Assembly (NCBI GenBank): GCA_037447655.1
Contig: JBBHKE010000196.1
Span: forward strand, 1-62,192
Direction of reading: 5' to 3'
From: Zygnema cylindricum
Taxonomy: Eukaryota; Streptophyta; Zygnematophyceae; Zygnematales; Zygnemataceae
Length of the DNA: 62,192 nucleotides
This document shows, one piece after another, positions 1 to 11,500 of this stretch (positions within the stretch are counted from its first letter, which is position 1; each line of letters opens with the position of its first letter). A program made the position numbers and the translations under genes. The notes under the pieces are model-generated. The model did not search any database. It was not told the origin of the DNA and worked only from the letters and a program-made list of their open reading frames with translations.

Positions 1-1021
1 TTTTTTTTTTTTTTTTTTTTTTCAACAACTGTTTTTGTTGTTTTTAATTTCAATTCTGGTTTTCTTTCCTCTCCTTTTTCTTGTTGTTGACAACCAAACT
101 CCTCTCCCTCTCCCTTTCTACCTCCCTCTCCCCCTCCCCCTCCTTCCCCACACCCCTCATTGTTTGGGGAGAGTTAGGGTTTACACCTTTTAAAAATAAA
201 ATTAGGGTTTATTTTTTTAGGGTTTAATTAGTTGTTTATGTTTTCTTATTTCAATAAAGTACTTTTCTTTTCAAGACTGGAATTACCCAGAAAATGAGCT
301 GTATTAAAGAAAAGTAAGGGAAGGGAGGGAGAGGGACAAGGAGAGGAAGAGAGAGGGAGGGGGAGGGTAGAGGGAGAGGGAGAGGGAGCTTAAGTTTCAA
401 TCCTATGATTCTTATATGTAAACTAAAAAACTGTTCTATCTGTCGTGTGTGTTTGGCCTTCTTTTAGTTTATTTTTGTCTTTTCTGTTCTGTTTATCTTT
501 TTGCCTTTTCTTTCATCCCTTTTTTTTTCTGTCTATTTTTTTTTTCTGTTTTTATGCCTGTTAAATTTGTTCTTTTCCCTTTCCCTCTCCCTCAGCCCGT
601 TCACTCTCCTTCTCTCTCTCTCTCTCCCTCTCTCGCGCCTCCCTACGTTTTTCCCCCTCTCATTCTCACTTCAGATTCTGACCAGCCTTTCTCTTCTCCC
701 TTCGTCCCAACCCCCCTTCCTACCTCTTTCCTACTTGTTTCCTTGTTTTTGTATTCTAGTTCTAACTGCTGGTTTCTGTCACTAGCCCTCTACTTCCCTC
801 TCCCCTCTCTTCCCTCCCTCTCTCATTCTTACTTGAGATTCTAAACTTTTCTTTTCTCCCCTTCCCTCCCCTTCCCCCTCCTCCCCCTCCCTCTCCTTCC
901 CCTCCCCCTTCACTTTCCCCTTTCCCATCCCGTTCTCCGCTTCCGCTTCTGTTTCCGTTTCCCTTTTCCGTTTTCCCTCCGTTTCCGCTCCGTTCCGTTT
1001 CGATTTATGTTTCCGTTGCAG
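1..1021 (+). other. intron or 5' region preceding the last NMD3 exon
   Basis: No coding exon is visible here. The sequence is AT-rich and pyrimidine-rich, with CT and GA microsatellite tracts around 100-150, 320-390 and 590-960. It ends in a pyrimidine tract followed by TTGCAG at 1016-1021, a good 3' splice site directly before NMD3-like coding sequence. The roughly 125 N-terminal residues of NMD3 (the first CxxC zinc ribbons) are not encoded here, so at least one exon must lie left of the window. Confidence 0.6.
174..225. promoter_or_regulatory. three telo-box motifs upstream of NMD3 exon
   Basis: TTAGGGTTT (telo-box AAACCCTAA on the other strand) occurs at 174-182, 202-210 and 217-225, three copies in 52 bases. 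In plants telo-boxes are enriched in promoters and first introns of ribosomal-protein and ribosome-biogenesis genes. NMD3 is a ribosome-biogenesis gene, so the placement fits. The regulatory role here is inferred. Confidence 0.5.
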
Positions 1022-2263
1022 ATCACGATCCAGAAGGAGGTGTTCAATGGTGCGATTCTGCAGCAAACTTTTGTCGCGGAGTATGTGGTGGAGGACCACA
1101 TGTGCGACGCTTGCGCGAGAGTGGCCGCAAATCCTGACCAATGGATTGCGGTCGTCCAAGTAAGACAAAAAGTGGACCACAAAAGGACATTTTATTTCCT
1201 CGAGCAGCTTATTTTGAAGCACGGGGCGGACGCGAATACTGTGAATATAAAACAAATGCACGACGGAGTCGATTTTTATTACGGGAATCGAAGTCATGCG
1301 TTGAAACTGATCGATTTTTTGAACGGAGTTGTGCCGATTCAGTTCCGTAGCGACAAACAGTTGGTTTCGCAGGACAGTAAAAGTAACACGTATAATTATA
1401 AGTTTACTTTTTCGGTCGAGATCTGTCCAATTTGCAAAGACGATCTCATTTGTCTTCCTCAAAAAGTGGCTCACAGTCTGGGGAATATCGGGCCTTTAGT
1501 ACTTTGTCTTCGAGTTTCGAATAATATTTTACTTTTAGACCCTAATACTCTACGGACGGTGTATTTGGACGCAAATCAGTTTTGGAGATATCCGTTTAAA
1601 CGGTTATTGTCTTCGAAACAGCTCGTGGAATATATTATTTTGGATATCGAAGAACATGACCAGAGAAATATGGATTACGGTCGAGGAGGTTCAAAAAATT
1701 TGAATCTAGTTGATGCTCAGGTGGTTCGAGTTTCCGATTTTGGGAAAAATGATACAATGTTTACGGTTCGTACCCATTTGGGAAATCTTTTAAAGGTGGG
1801 AGATTACGCTTTGGGGTACGATTTATATGGAGCAAATGTGAACGACGAAGAATTGGATAAATATAAATCGTTACAGTTACCGGATGTGGTTTTGGTTCGG
1901 AAATCGTATGAAGAGAAGAGGAAGAAGAAGAGAGGAAAACCTCGAGCGTGGAAACTGAAAAAACTGGACATGGAAACAGAATCCGTTGCGGGAAGATCCG
2001 TGGAAGATCGAGATCGGTCAGATTACGAAAGATTTTTGGAAGAGGTAGAGGAAGATCCGGAAATGAGATCAAAGATTGCGCTTTATAAGGATACGAACTA
2101 TATTCCAAAACCGAGCGAATCAGATACAATGACAGAAGGAGACGAAATTCCGGAGATTCCTCTCGAGGAGCTTTTGGAGGATCTTACTTTGGATGAGAGT
2201 TTGAGGAGAGGGAGAGAACAGAATGGGGGAGAGGAGGAGACTGGAGAGGATATGGATATGTAG
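1022..2263 (+). CDS. NMD3: NMD3, 60S ribosomal subunit nuclear export adaptor (3' exon, N-terminus outside window)
   Basis: NMD3 is the adaptor that bridges nascent 60S ribosomal subunits to the exportin CRM1. The exon encodes 413 residues after the 3' splice site at 1021. Family landmarks: ITIQKEV at the start, a CxxC pair in DHMCDACARV, NPDQW, RTFYFLEQLILKHGAD, the CxxC pair EICPICKDDL, NIGPLVLC, LLDPNTLR and GYDLYGANVND. The tail is acidic and rich in basic clusters (EEKRKKKRGKPR, then an E/D-rich end with EIPLEELLEDL), where nuclear export and import signals sit in the family. The ATG at 1007 lies in the intron and is not the start. Plant NMD3 is about 510-550 residues, so about 125 are missing on the left. 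No frameshift or internal stop is seen. Confidence 0.95.
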   Translation: MTIQKEVFNGAILQQTFVAEYVVEDHMCDACARVAANPDQWIAVVQVRQKVDHKRTFYFLEQLILKHGADANTVNIKQMHDGVDFYYGNRSHALKLIDFLNGVVPIQFRSDKQLVSQDSKSNTYNYKFTFSVEICPICKDDLICLPQKVAHSLGNIGPLVLCLRVSNNILLLDPNTLRTVYLDANQFWRYPFKRLLSSKQLVEYIILDIEEHDQRNMDYGRGGSKNLNLVDAQVVRVSDFGKNDTMFTVRTHLGNLLKVGDYALGYDLYGANVNDEELDKYKSLQLPDVVLVRKSYEEKRKKKRGKPRAWKLKKLDMETESVAGRSVEDRDRSDYERFLEEVEEDPEMRSKIALYKDTNYIPKPSESDTMTEGDEIPEIPLEELLEDLTLDESLRRGREQNGGEEETGEDMDM

Positions 2264-2660
2264 AGAGGGAGAGAGAGTGGAAGAGAGGGAGAGAAATAGA
2301 GTAAGAGAGAGAGAGAGGGAGAGAGGGGAGCGTTAATAGCTCTCTGTGAGATTAGTTTCTGAAAAATTGTGTGATGGATTGGCGGTTGTTAAGTGGATTT
2401 AATAAAAAGGGTCAAATTGGAGTGTTGAAAAAAACCGGTATAATAGCTTTTTAAAAGCTATAATCTGGCTTGTTAGCTGGCTGGTTTTGTAGTTTTTTTT
2501 TTTTTTGTTGTTGTTGTTATGTTTTGGTTTTTCGTTTGTCTCAGTGTGTTTGACCGAAAAAGTTAAACTTTTAACTTCAGATGAATAAAAGATGTTGATC
2601 TCCCTTTTAAAATTAATATCAGTCTGGTTTAATCCTCTTCAAGACTTTCTGAAATTTTAT
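2264..2660 (+). terminator. NMD3 3' UTR with poly(A) signals
   Basis: After the stop there is a GA-rich stretch (2264-2330), then AATAAA at 2401-2406 and again at 2584-2589, with T-rich DNA between and after. Either could direct polyadenylation of NMD3. Sequence evidence only. Confidence 0.4.
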
Positions 2661-2669
2661 GGAATTCCG

Positions 2670-2695
2670 TTCCCTTCCCTTCCCTTCCCTTCCCT
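2670..2695. repeat. (TTCCC)n microsatellite
   Basis: About five perfect TTCCC units in a row. The rest of 2700-3800 holds no gene I can support; short open frames there have no coding features. Confidence 0.85.
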
Positions 2696-3802
2696 TTAAG
2701 CAAGTCACATTTGCTATTCACTAGGCAGCTTGCTTTCACAGTGTTATGGTGGTAATAAAAAAAATATTCATACGGCAAAAAAAAAGCAAAAGTAAAGGAA
2801 TTTCTCAAGAAGTCCTACCGACAGAGGTTAAAAACTTAGCATTACATTTGAGGTGATATACCGTTTCTGTAAATTTGTGAATTATAGATGAACATTAAGA
2901 ACTGAAAGTATGTTTTGAATAATTTCAAGAGGTGAGGGAAAGATAGAATGTGAGAAGAGGAGAAAGATAGACGCGGAGAAAGTGGTAGTAGAATGGGATA
3001 GGGAAGTTAGAATACGGGAGAAGGGAAAGTCAAAAAAATAAAAAAAAAGAGTGAATAAGAGAACGGTGAATGGTGGCAATAGGACAAACGAGAGAGGGAT
3101 TGGGATTTTCTGCAATGTCATATCGCCGAGAGTTCATTCACATTAGTATTGTTTAATATATATTTAAAAATGGCGGGGTTTTACTTGTATGCGGGGTTTT
3201 CATTGTACTTGGAAAAATTTCCGTAAAGATTGTAAGGCATGAGGATCAAAGAAAGGAAGATAATGCATTTAAAAACGGGATGCCAAAATGAATCTATTTC
3301 CACAATTCCTCCATAACACAAGGATTGTGTTTCCATGCTCATTGATTTACAGTACACAATATATATTTTGGTGCACAAGTCTGGGTGCCGTCCGAACTGT
3401 TGACAAGAACAAAGGCTTTGCAACATCGTCCTCTGTTGGTTTTTTTATATGTATTTTTTATTTAGTTTTTACTTTTTTTTTTTTTTTTTAATTGCTTAAT
3501 GGAAGACACTCTCCACTCTGTCCAAAAAACCATCTCCACTACTGTTGTGAAGACGCGTGGATCCTGTCTCTCAAGCTCATTCTTCTGGAAACCTCTCCGG
3601 GGCTCCTCGTCTCCCAGCGTCACACTCTGTCACAAACAGATAAAAATACTTCAGCAGGTTGGAAGAAACCCTAAATTCGTGGCGAAATAGTACCGATTCT
3701 CTTTGACACATTGTTTGGATGATTCGGGGAATCCGATTTTCCTTCTGTCAGAAATACAACCAATGAATGAATTCATTTTCCAATAAAATAATAATAATGA
3801 CA

Positions 3803-4818
3803 GGATAAATTAAAAAGCACGATGGTATACCATCTGAGTCCGAGGGTACAAAAGGGGCGGCAAGGCAAAAACTGAAAACCTATAAGTAGGGCAGTAAAAA
3901 ACAAAGAAAGCAACGTGAACACATAAAAATGGCAAAAAAATAAAAGCACCCAAACCCAGAACGAGAAGCACATCAACGAACAAAACCAAAATTACAAGCC
4001 TAACCCCAACTCAGTTAAATATCTACTAAAAGCAACCCCTTAAGTCCCCCCAGCCCGGAGGAGCATGTTGAGGGAGTTCTGAAACACGTCGACGATCCAT
4101 AACCGCCATAGCCGACCGAAGGAGAATAGAAGCCTGCACTCGCTGTAAAGCCACAGATAAACGTTGACGATAAAAAGAAGTAAGGACCGAAGGAGGAGGG
4201 CTCCCAGGTCCTACGGTATAGAAGGTACGGCCAATCACCGATCAGCAAGGATATGCCTTTGCTGTAGACCAATGTCACAATTTTGTCAAATGTGGGTCGC
4301 CTTGTGAAGCGCAGAAACATGGTAAATTTCAAATAACAGAACAACCAAATCAGATTTGTCATATAATGGGATCCTTATAGAAAAAAAAGAACGCGTAAAT
4401 GACTTTAAAAGGTTTTAAAATAGTTCGTACAATAATTCAACAGGATCCATAATTTTTTCAATTGTGCGCATTTACACTAAAACGGAGCAAACGCACGCTA
4501 GGTTTCCGTATGTTGAAACACAGCAACAACGTTTTAGGTTTTCCGATCCAATTTTTTTTTTCACCACTGCAATCAGACACACTGGTTAATTTCCAAAGAG
4601 AGGTCTGATACCAGACATTTTCACTCCATTTGTCCTTCCCACCAGCCATCTCTTACATCACGTACAATTAGGTCATCCTCTGGCTCTTCTCTCTTGCCCT
4701 CTTCATTATCTTCTACCACAATTTTTTCTCTCTCTATGAATCTGGAAGTAGACCCACACTGTAAGTATATCTCGGACTCAGATGGTTTACCATCGTGCAT
4801 TTTAATATGTCCTGCGTG
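3803..4818. mobile_element. non-autonomous DNA element with long terminal inverted repeats
   Basis: The left end (3803-3844) contains TTAAAAAGCACGATGGTA then ACCATCTGAGTCCGAG. The right end (4771-4818) is the reverse complement with few mismatches (CTCGGACTCAGATGG, TTTACCATCGTGCAT). Part of each end is itself palindromic (GATGGTA..ACCATC). Left-end homologues occur at about 27303 and 27830 and a right-end homologue at 28038-28062, so this is a family. Internal minus-strand frames (4030-4238 and about 4600-4740) look weakly coding but have stops and match nothing I know. Superfamily and target duplication are not clear. Confidence 0.6.
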
Positions 4819-5574
4819 ATTTTTTTCCTTTCATACAATCCGCGCTTCTACTTGGGAAAGTTATAACATTTAGTAGGAGCATGTTAGTTTAGTGCAATAT
4901 TAAGTGAAGATGATATGAATCTAGAATCGAAAAAAATTTACTGTCAACGCTTCATTGTCCTCTCATGTGGATATATATATTTTTTCTAATATGGGACCTA
5001 ATAGTGTTTTTTGCATTTCAAAATGCAACCTACAATACTGAAAACCTTCCTCGGTTTGAACTTCCACGCACTCATATGCTATTATGTCTCGTTAAGAGAG
5101 CTACTCTACTCGTTGTTCAAGTAGTTTGTGGTTCTCTTAATATGCCTCACAACTCATTGTCAAGTTTTTTCCAAAACCTTCAAACTCTGCGAATCAACAT
5201 AATCAGCTCATTCCCAAAAAACAAAAATCAATTGTGAAGTACCATCATAACATAGTTCATTAAACTCGTCTGCAAAACTATTGGAAACCTTTTGTTGCAC
5301 AGCTTAGCAGACACAAAAAGATAATCACAAGTGCATCTATATCCTTTCACAGATTTCCTAACTCCATATATATACATACATTTGTTGACTATCTTTGCCA
5401 AATTTGCCTGCATATACATCAAGAAAAAGTGTGTATTGGTACGAAATAATTCCTTTCCTCCAATCGCAATCCCAATCCTAATCCCAAGCCCAATCTTTTC
5501 GAGTCCTACATCCAATCCCCAACTCTTTCACACAAACTTCCTTAGGACAATATGCCTCTTATCTCCTAATTCAC
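4819..5574. other. 3' flank of the DRP1 gene
   Basis: AT-rich sequence after the DRP1 stop codon (minus strand). It should contain the DRP1 3' UTR. No other gene or repeat is recognised. Confidence 0.4.
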
Positions 5575-8500
5575 CTAACGTGCATAAGCCACACCGTCTA
5601 TTTCATCTCGAGCCGTCTTCAACAAATCCAAGCGTTTAAACGCTTCCGTACGACGTGACATCACGTTTTGATCTTCGTCCAACATCCTCGACAATTCCTT
5701 GCCATCGTTAGTTCCAACATTCGCGTAAAAACTGTCCATGAGTGCCTTCTTTGCCTCGCGTACCTGTCAATCGAACCACAGACATCCTTATGACACTGTA
5801 AATTCGTTCTTATGAGACTATTAAAGACTTCACAGGCTCCTCTCACTTCGTTCTTCCGAGGGAAGTTACAAGGTGATTTTAACACAAAGGTCAGTAAACT
5901 TGTATTGTTCGTTCATCTACAGACAAGCATGGAAGATAGGAGAAAAACGTAACTTCTACAGAAAATGAGGCTGAATTAATAATTGTGCATCAGACACAGA
6001 AGAAGGGAAAGGTCATCTACTGAATGACTAACAACATACGCATAAAACTTACACAAACTAAAACCCTTGGTAATAGCTTAACAAAGTGGACTGCTGCCTT
6101 TTTAGTGTAAGTCAAATCCTCCACATTGGTTACAATACATGCTAACTGACTGTTCCCAGCCCAGTTTTACAAAGGAGAAAATGTTTTTTTTTTTTTTTGA
6201 TCCAGTATAGTTTTATGAACTATACTGGATCTATACTTCTCCATATGACTATATCTTTGGTCCATAGAATTTCTCACCTGGCAATGGACAATTGCTTTAG
6301 GAATGGATTGCCTCAAGTCCTCCATCACCATGCCGATGTATGAAGAAACGTTAGCCCCTGTATATGGAAACATTTTTTTTTTTTTATGAATAGTTGTAAA
6401 TAACAGTATCAACTCGAAATGAACAGCAACAAATGAAAGGCACTGATGCTTTCATTGAACAGACAACACACTACGAACAATAGACGACCTCTCAGTTGTC
6501 CCCTGAGAAAATCCATGCATTTAAAATCACAGTGCCCATCGTTTTTAGGGTTGACAACACTGATTCGGTCACAATTTTTCCTGGCCGAAATTCATAAAAT
6601 AGTGTTAATAACGCTATTTTAGGGAGTAAAATAAGGGAGTGTATTTACAGTCTGCCACATCACTCTACGATAAATTCGTACCATACATTCTAAATCCACA
6701 TTCACACTAATAAGTCCTTTAATAGCGATGAGCAGTGTACATATGCCTACTGACTTGGACTGATAACAGTTAAGTGATACACTGTCCACCATAGTGTAGA
6801 CGAATGTGTAGCATAGATGGACACATGGTCCAGCCCGTGCCAAATTATGTCAACAAAAAAATAGTTTACTTTGATGATTGCTGTTCCTGAAACAAAGGAT
6901 TTGAGTTTTTGTGATTGATACTGAGTCGTGTTTTCACCTCTAGAAAACGGCCCTTACAACCAGAATGATTCACACTAGTTGTTTCTTGTGGTTTATTAGA
7001 ATTCGTTTGGCGTTGGAAAACCCCAGCACATGTGGCAAGCTAAAACGTGGATCTAAAACTTGCAAAACGGGAAACATGTAACCATAATGGTTCTAACAAC
7101 TTTTTTTTCAGTTTTTTTTAGGAATCTTAAGATATTCAAGCCGGATGAGGTTATAGAGCCCTTATGAGACTCTTGTTTACATATTCTATCGCCTGGATTT
7201 TTACTCTACTTGAAAGCTTTTAAGAGTTTCCAAGGGTTTTTGGCTGTTTCGTAAATTAATCACGCAGGACTTACCAATTCTTCGCAAGTGTGCCTCTGAA
7301 TATCGATCGAGGCCTGAAACCAGAGGTTTCTCCTCCTTCTCTGGTTTCTTCTTCCTTCCCTTTTCAACCTTCTCCTCCTTCTCTTCAGGCTCGTTAAGAG
7401 GCAATTTCCGGAAGAACTCGACTGTCAGGTAGCTGCTTTCCATTTCTACTAATCGTAAAACAGTTTTTCGACTCTCCTCTCGAAACTTTTCCAAAGTGTT
7501 TGTTGCTGATTGTGCAATTTCTGCCTGTAAAGTTGGGAATCGCCTTAATTCCTGAAACCAGAAAAAAAAAAGTACAAAAGAAACTCAGAATTCTTCGTAA
7601 TAATGTAATTTTTGGAATCTAAAGATGTAAGCACTGAAAAACCAACAAAAATGACGGACATCGTTCTCTAAGAGAGTTTGCAGATTTCTAAAGGACGTCA
7701 AATAGAGGGTGCAATCACAAACACTAAAATGTAAGATACAAAACTACAAAAACTAAGTCCAGGAAAATACATAAAAGAACAAGAAAGCTTAATACGAAAA
7801 CCAAGCTTGTCGTGATGTTTTGAAGTACAGATAAAACAGGAAAGCTCAGCAAAAAACACATATGATCATCAATAGAACTCAACAACATTCCAGCACATAA
7901 AAAAAAAAGAAAAAAAATGAGGGGAGTACAAGAATCAGAAAGTATAAAAGTTTTACTCACAGTCGCCTCTCCCACAGCAGTTCTCGCGAGATCTCTCAGA
8001 ATGAAATGGACCTCATCCACACAAGCTTCTGCAGGACCTTTGAACATTTGTAAAGCCCCATCGATAAGTCGTCGATACCCATGTTCTGGGGCAATTAAAT
8101 GGGGTTGATAACCATCGGCCTCTGCGACTACCCTTCGGACATCTGAACAGCAAAAAGACGAGGGGAAGCCATGTCAGGTGAGAAAAATGAAAAAAAGAAA
8201 AGAAAATGGAAGAGAAAGTGGATCAGGGATGGGAAAAAAGAGGATGGTAAAAATGACAGAAAGTCAGATTAAAATTAAAAATGTGGATTTCTGCTTTAGT
8301 TTGTAATAAAATCCGTCGGTGTTAGACTGTAAAAGCACAGAACACTCAAATAGTACAAGTTTAAAGCTGCTCAGCTAGCTATAGTGACCATGCAAAGGAG
8401 ATTTGCTAACTTATAATCAAGGGGAAAATATCAATTAATAACTATCAGGCAACTCCATTTTCTCCTTTTCAGTCGAACAAACGTGGCGCCAAATAACAGT

Positions 8501-11500
8501 AGAACATCAGTCGGAAATGAATTGGAGAAAAAGCTCTTCATTTGACCAAAATCAGAGTATTTTCTCTAGCTAGCTTTCAAAAAATACAATCAACTAAATT
8601 TCTTTTCACTTAAAACTTGTTTCTGAAGGGAATTATTTTGTGGTCACCGGCATGTAGCCGACAAAACACTTTGACCTTGTTCACTAATTTATCTAGGAAG
8701 AAAGCAATTAGAGTAATTTCCGCTGCAACAAAATAATCTTAAAATATAATTGAAGTGTCAAGAAGTTCATTTAAGCAGCGGGTCGAGAATAAATTGCCCT
8801 TTGGGCAGAGTTCAAACTTTGAGTATTCCCAACCTCCACTAAAATCAAATAAACAAGTTACCATAGTGACAGTAAAATAATTTGCATAAACCGCCAGTCC
8901 CAGGGGAAAAAAACACACAAACAAACTCTAATCGACCAAACAAACGAAAACAAACAAACAAACAACATAAATAAACAAACAACAAAAAGAAAAAAACAAC
9001 AACGCAAAACACACTGCAACTAAAATCCGCTCTTGATACATTTTACGTGGTGTTTTGAGATTATGGCGCAGAAATTGCCCTTGTTTCATCCCCTTGTTCA
9101 TGATAAAGATAAAGCTACTGCGTAAGAATCACAATAAAACACTTTTTCCAATTGTATTTTCCAGCTATTGCTTATGGAAACTATCAAAACTACAGAGGGA
9201 TTGCAACCTTGAAGTGATTTGAAGCAGTGTAGTACAAACTTACTCTGCAGTGACAGGTGTCGGTCAAATGGGAGTTTTTTAAAAGCTGCCACCAACTTGC
9301 TCTCAAACACACCATGAACTCTCTCTCCTCCTGGTCGCCTACAAAACATTTGAAACAAAAACTAGTCGGTTAGACAAAAAAACTGAGTAGTACACACTAT
9401 ATTTGGACTAAACTTAAGTGCACATGAAAACCACATACACTAACCGTAAGCGTCCAGCTATACACGGAAAGTACATTGTAATTTTCATTTGTAGCTACAT
9501 AGTCCATACTTATTATGTAAGCTACACATGAAAGTACACAGTCCGCACTATTTGTGAAACGGAGGATAAGTTAAACCTGACAAATAAACACCATTCACCA
9601 CTAATAGTATAGTCCACACTACTTAGAAGATTAAATTCCATGGTTATAAACACCTGTTAACTAAACATGAGTTAATGTGGCATAAACCTACTCAGCAAGA
9701 ACTGCACTAATATGGATTATCAATGCCAACCGAAGTAATTAAAGTAACAGTAGTGGTGGTTATGAGTCTCTTGATAAACAAAACAAGGAGTAAAGTATAT
9801 TTTGTGAAATCCAAGAGAATAAAGACATACATACATACTTTGAGACACACATGCATATAATTTTACTCCACCTCTGAAAAAAGTGGTTACTTTGCAAAAA
9901 ATTAACCACACACAAACACTTGATGACAAACTAAACCATCTTCCGTTGCCGGTTTTAAAAACAGACAAAAAGGATTGTTTAAGAAGCTTAATATGGATAT
10001 AATCTCAATCATAAATAAAACATTTCCCATGAAAGTTAATGGAAAGCAAGAGTTCAAAACTAAAATATTCAAAAGAAAATAAAGGCCGACTTAAGGTTGT
10101 TCACGAGATGTTAATCTCAGTTTGTGGAGAGTAATCTCCACAATTTTCAACATTCGTACAATTAGCCCGAGGTGGTCACCACCAGACAAAGCAACAGGAA
10201 AAAGAAATGGGCCAAATTTGACACACCAGGGATAGACTCTGGCAAGGTTAAAAAGAAAATCCGCAAAAGACTGGTTTGCCAGAAAACTGCTTTAAGACGC
10301 AAAACAGGCACAAGAAGAAAAAAAGAGAGAAAAGAGTTACCCTCCATCGAGATGATCCTTGAAAATTCGATCAAAGGCACGACACATCTCCAAAACAGTG
10401 TACAATTGAGCCTGCAATCATGTGACGATCGGTAACATATTACTAGCAATATCTTGATATAAATGTAAAGTCAATTGCTACAAACAAAAACACATATGCA
10501 GCATGGAATCTTCCGACAACAGAACCAATCAAATACAGCCTAGAACCAAGTGGGAATTCATCGGAAAGGAAAAATCAGAGGTGAAAACTATAACTACTAC
10601 GGATGTCCTTTGTCAGAAAGAGGAAAAAACAGTGATGAAAACTGTAACTACTTTGTAACCCTAAAAAACCCGACTTAAATAAGTCAAACTTGTAAAAATT
10701 GAGGACCACCAAAGTTTTACCAAACTGAAGAGAGCAAAAAGCTTGACAAAGCAAAAAAAGAAAAGCAAATTTACAGAAACAAAGAAGGCTTTCCGCGGGA
10801 GAGGAGGAGAGAGAGGGGTGGGAGAGAGAGGGAGCCACGAATAAAAAATTGAGGGAGAAGAGTTCAGAAAGGGAGGCAGGTGACGGTGAAGGGAGAGAAT
10901 CAGGACAAAAGACTCACTCCTTGGTCGTCTCCAATTGGTCTCCCAAGCCCCTCCAAGTCCTTCTCCAATTTATCAATGTTGTTATTAATCAAAGACTGAA
11001 TTCCCGGAATTTTCGATTTGATCACTTGCTCCAAATGCTGTTAAAATAAAAGTTCCATCCCAATACCCAAAACCAAGAAAAAAAAAGAGACTAGGACTCA
11101 ATGTCAATAGATCGAGACAAGGAACCAAAAAGTACAAAATGTACCTCAGATGTCAATATACAAACAAAGGGAACTTTTACATCTCCCAACGTTTTTCTGA
11201 ACCGGTACTTTACAAAACCAGTAGGTTGCAAGGTTTCAAAGTATAAAACCCACTGAGATTTCTCCTTTGACTTAACCCGAGAAAAATAAACAAAGAAAAG
11301 GGAAAATCAAGTTAAAAGCCGTTTACTTTGCTCAGCATTTTTGCGAGGTATTCCGTCCCCATACGATTCGCCAAATGAGAATAGTCAGAACTTCCTTGAA
11401 AATATTCTCGTTCTTTTCGTCTCGACGCCATCATATCCACATTTCGGTTAATATCAATTTGAGATCTATTCACAACTCCAACCCAGGGATACTTAAGTCG

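Noticed and set aside
449-844. Hydrophobic open frames at the left edge
   Set aside because: CT-rich low-complexity sequence, GTG or chance starts, inside the region upstream of the NMD3 splice site.
782-1474. 230-codon minus-strand frame opposite NMD3
   Set aside because: Antisense shadow of the NMD3 exon and the CT tract; E/K/R string comes from GA repeats.
3492-3690. 60-63 codon plus-strand frames
   Set aside because: Two overlapping frames, no domain and no splice context; nothing supports a gene.
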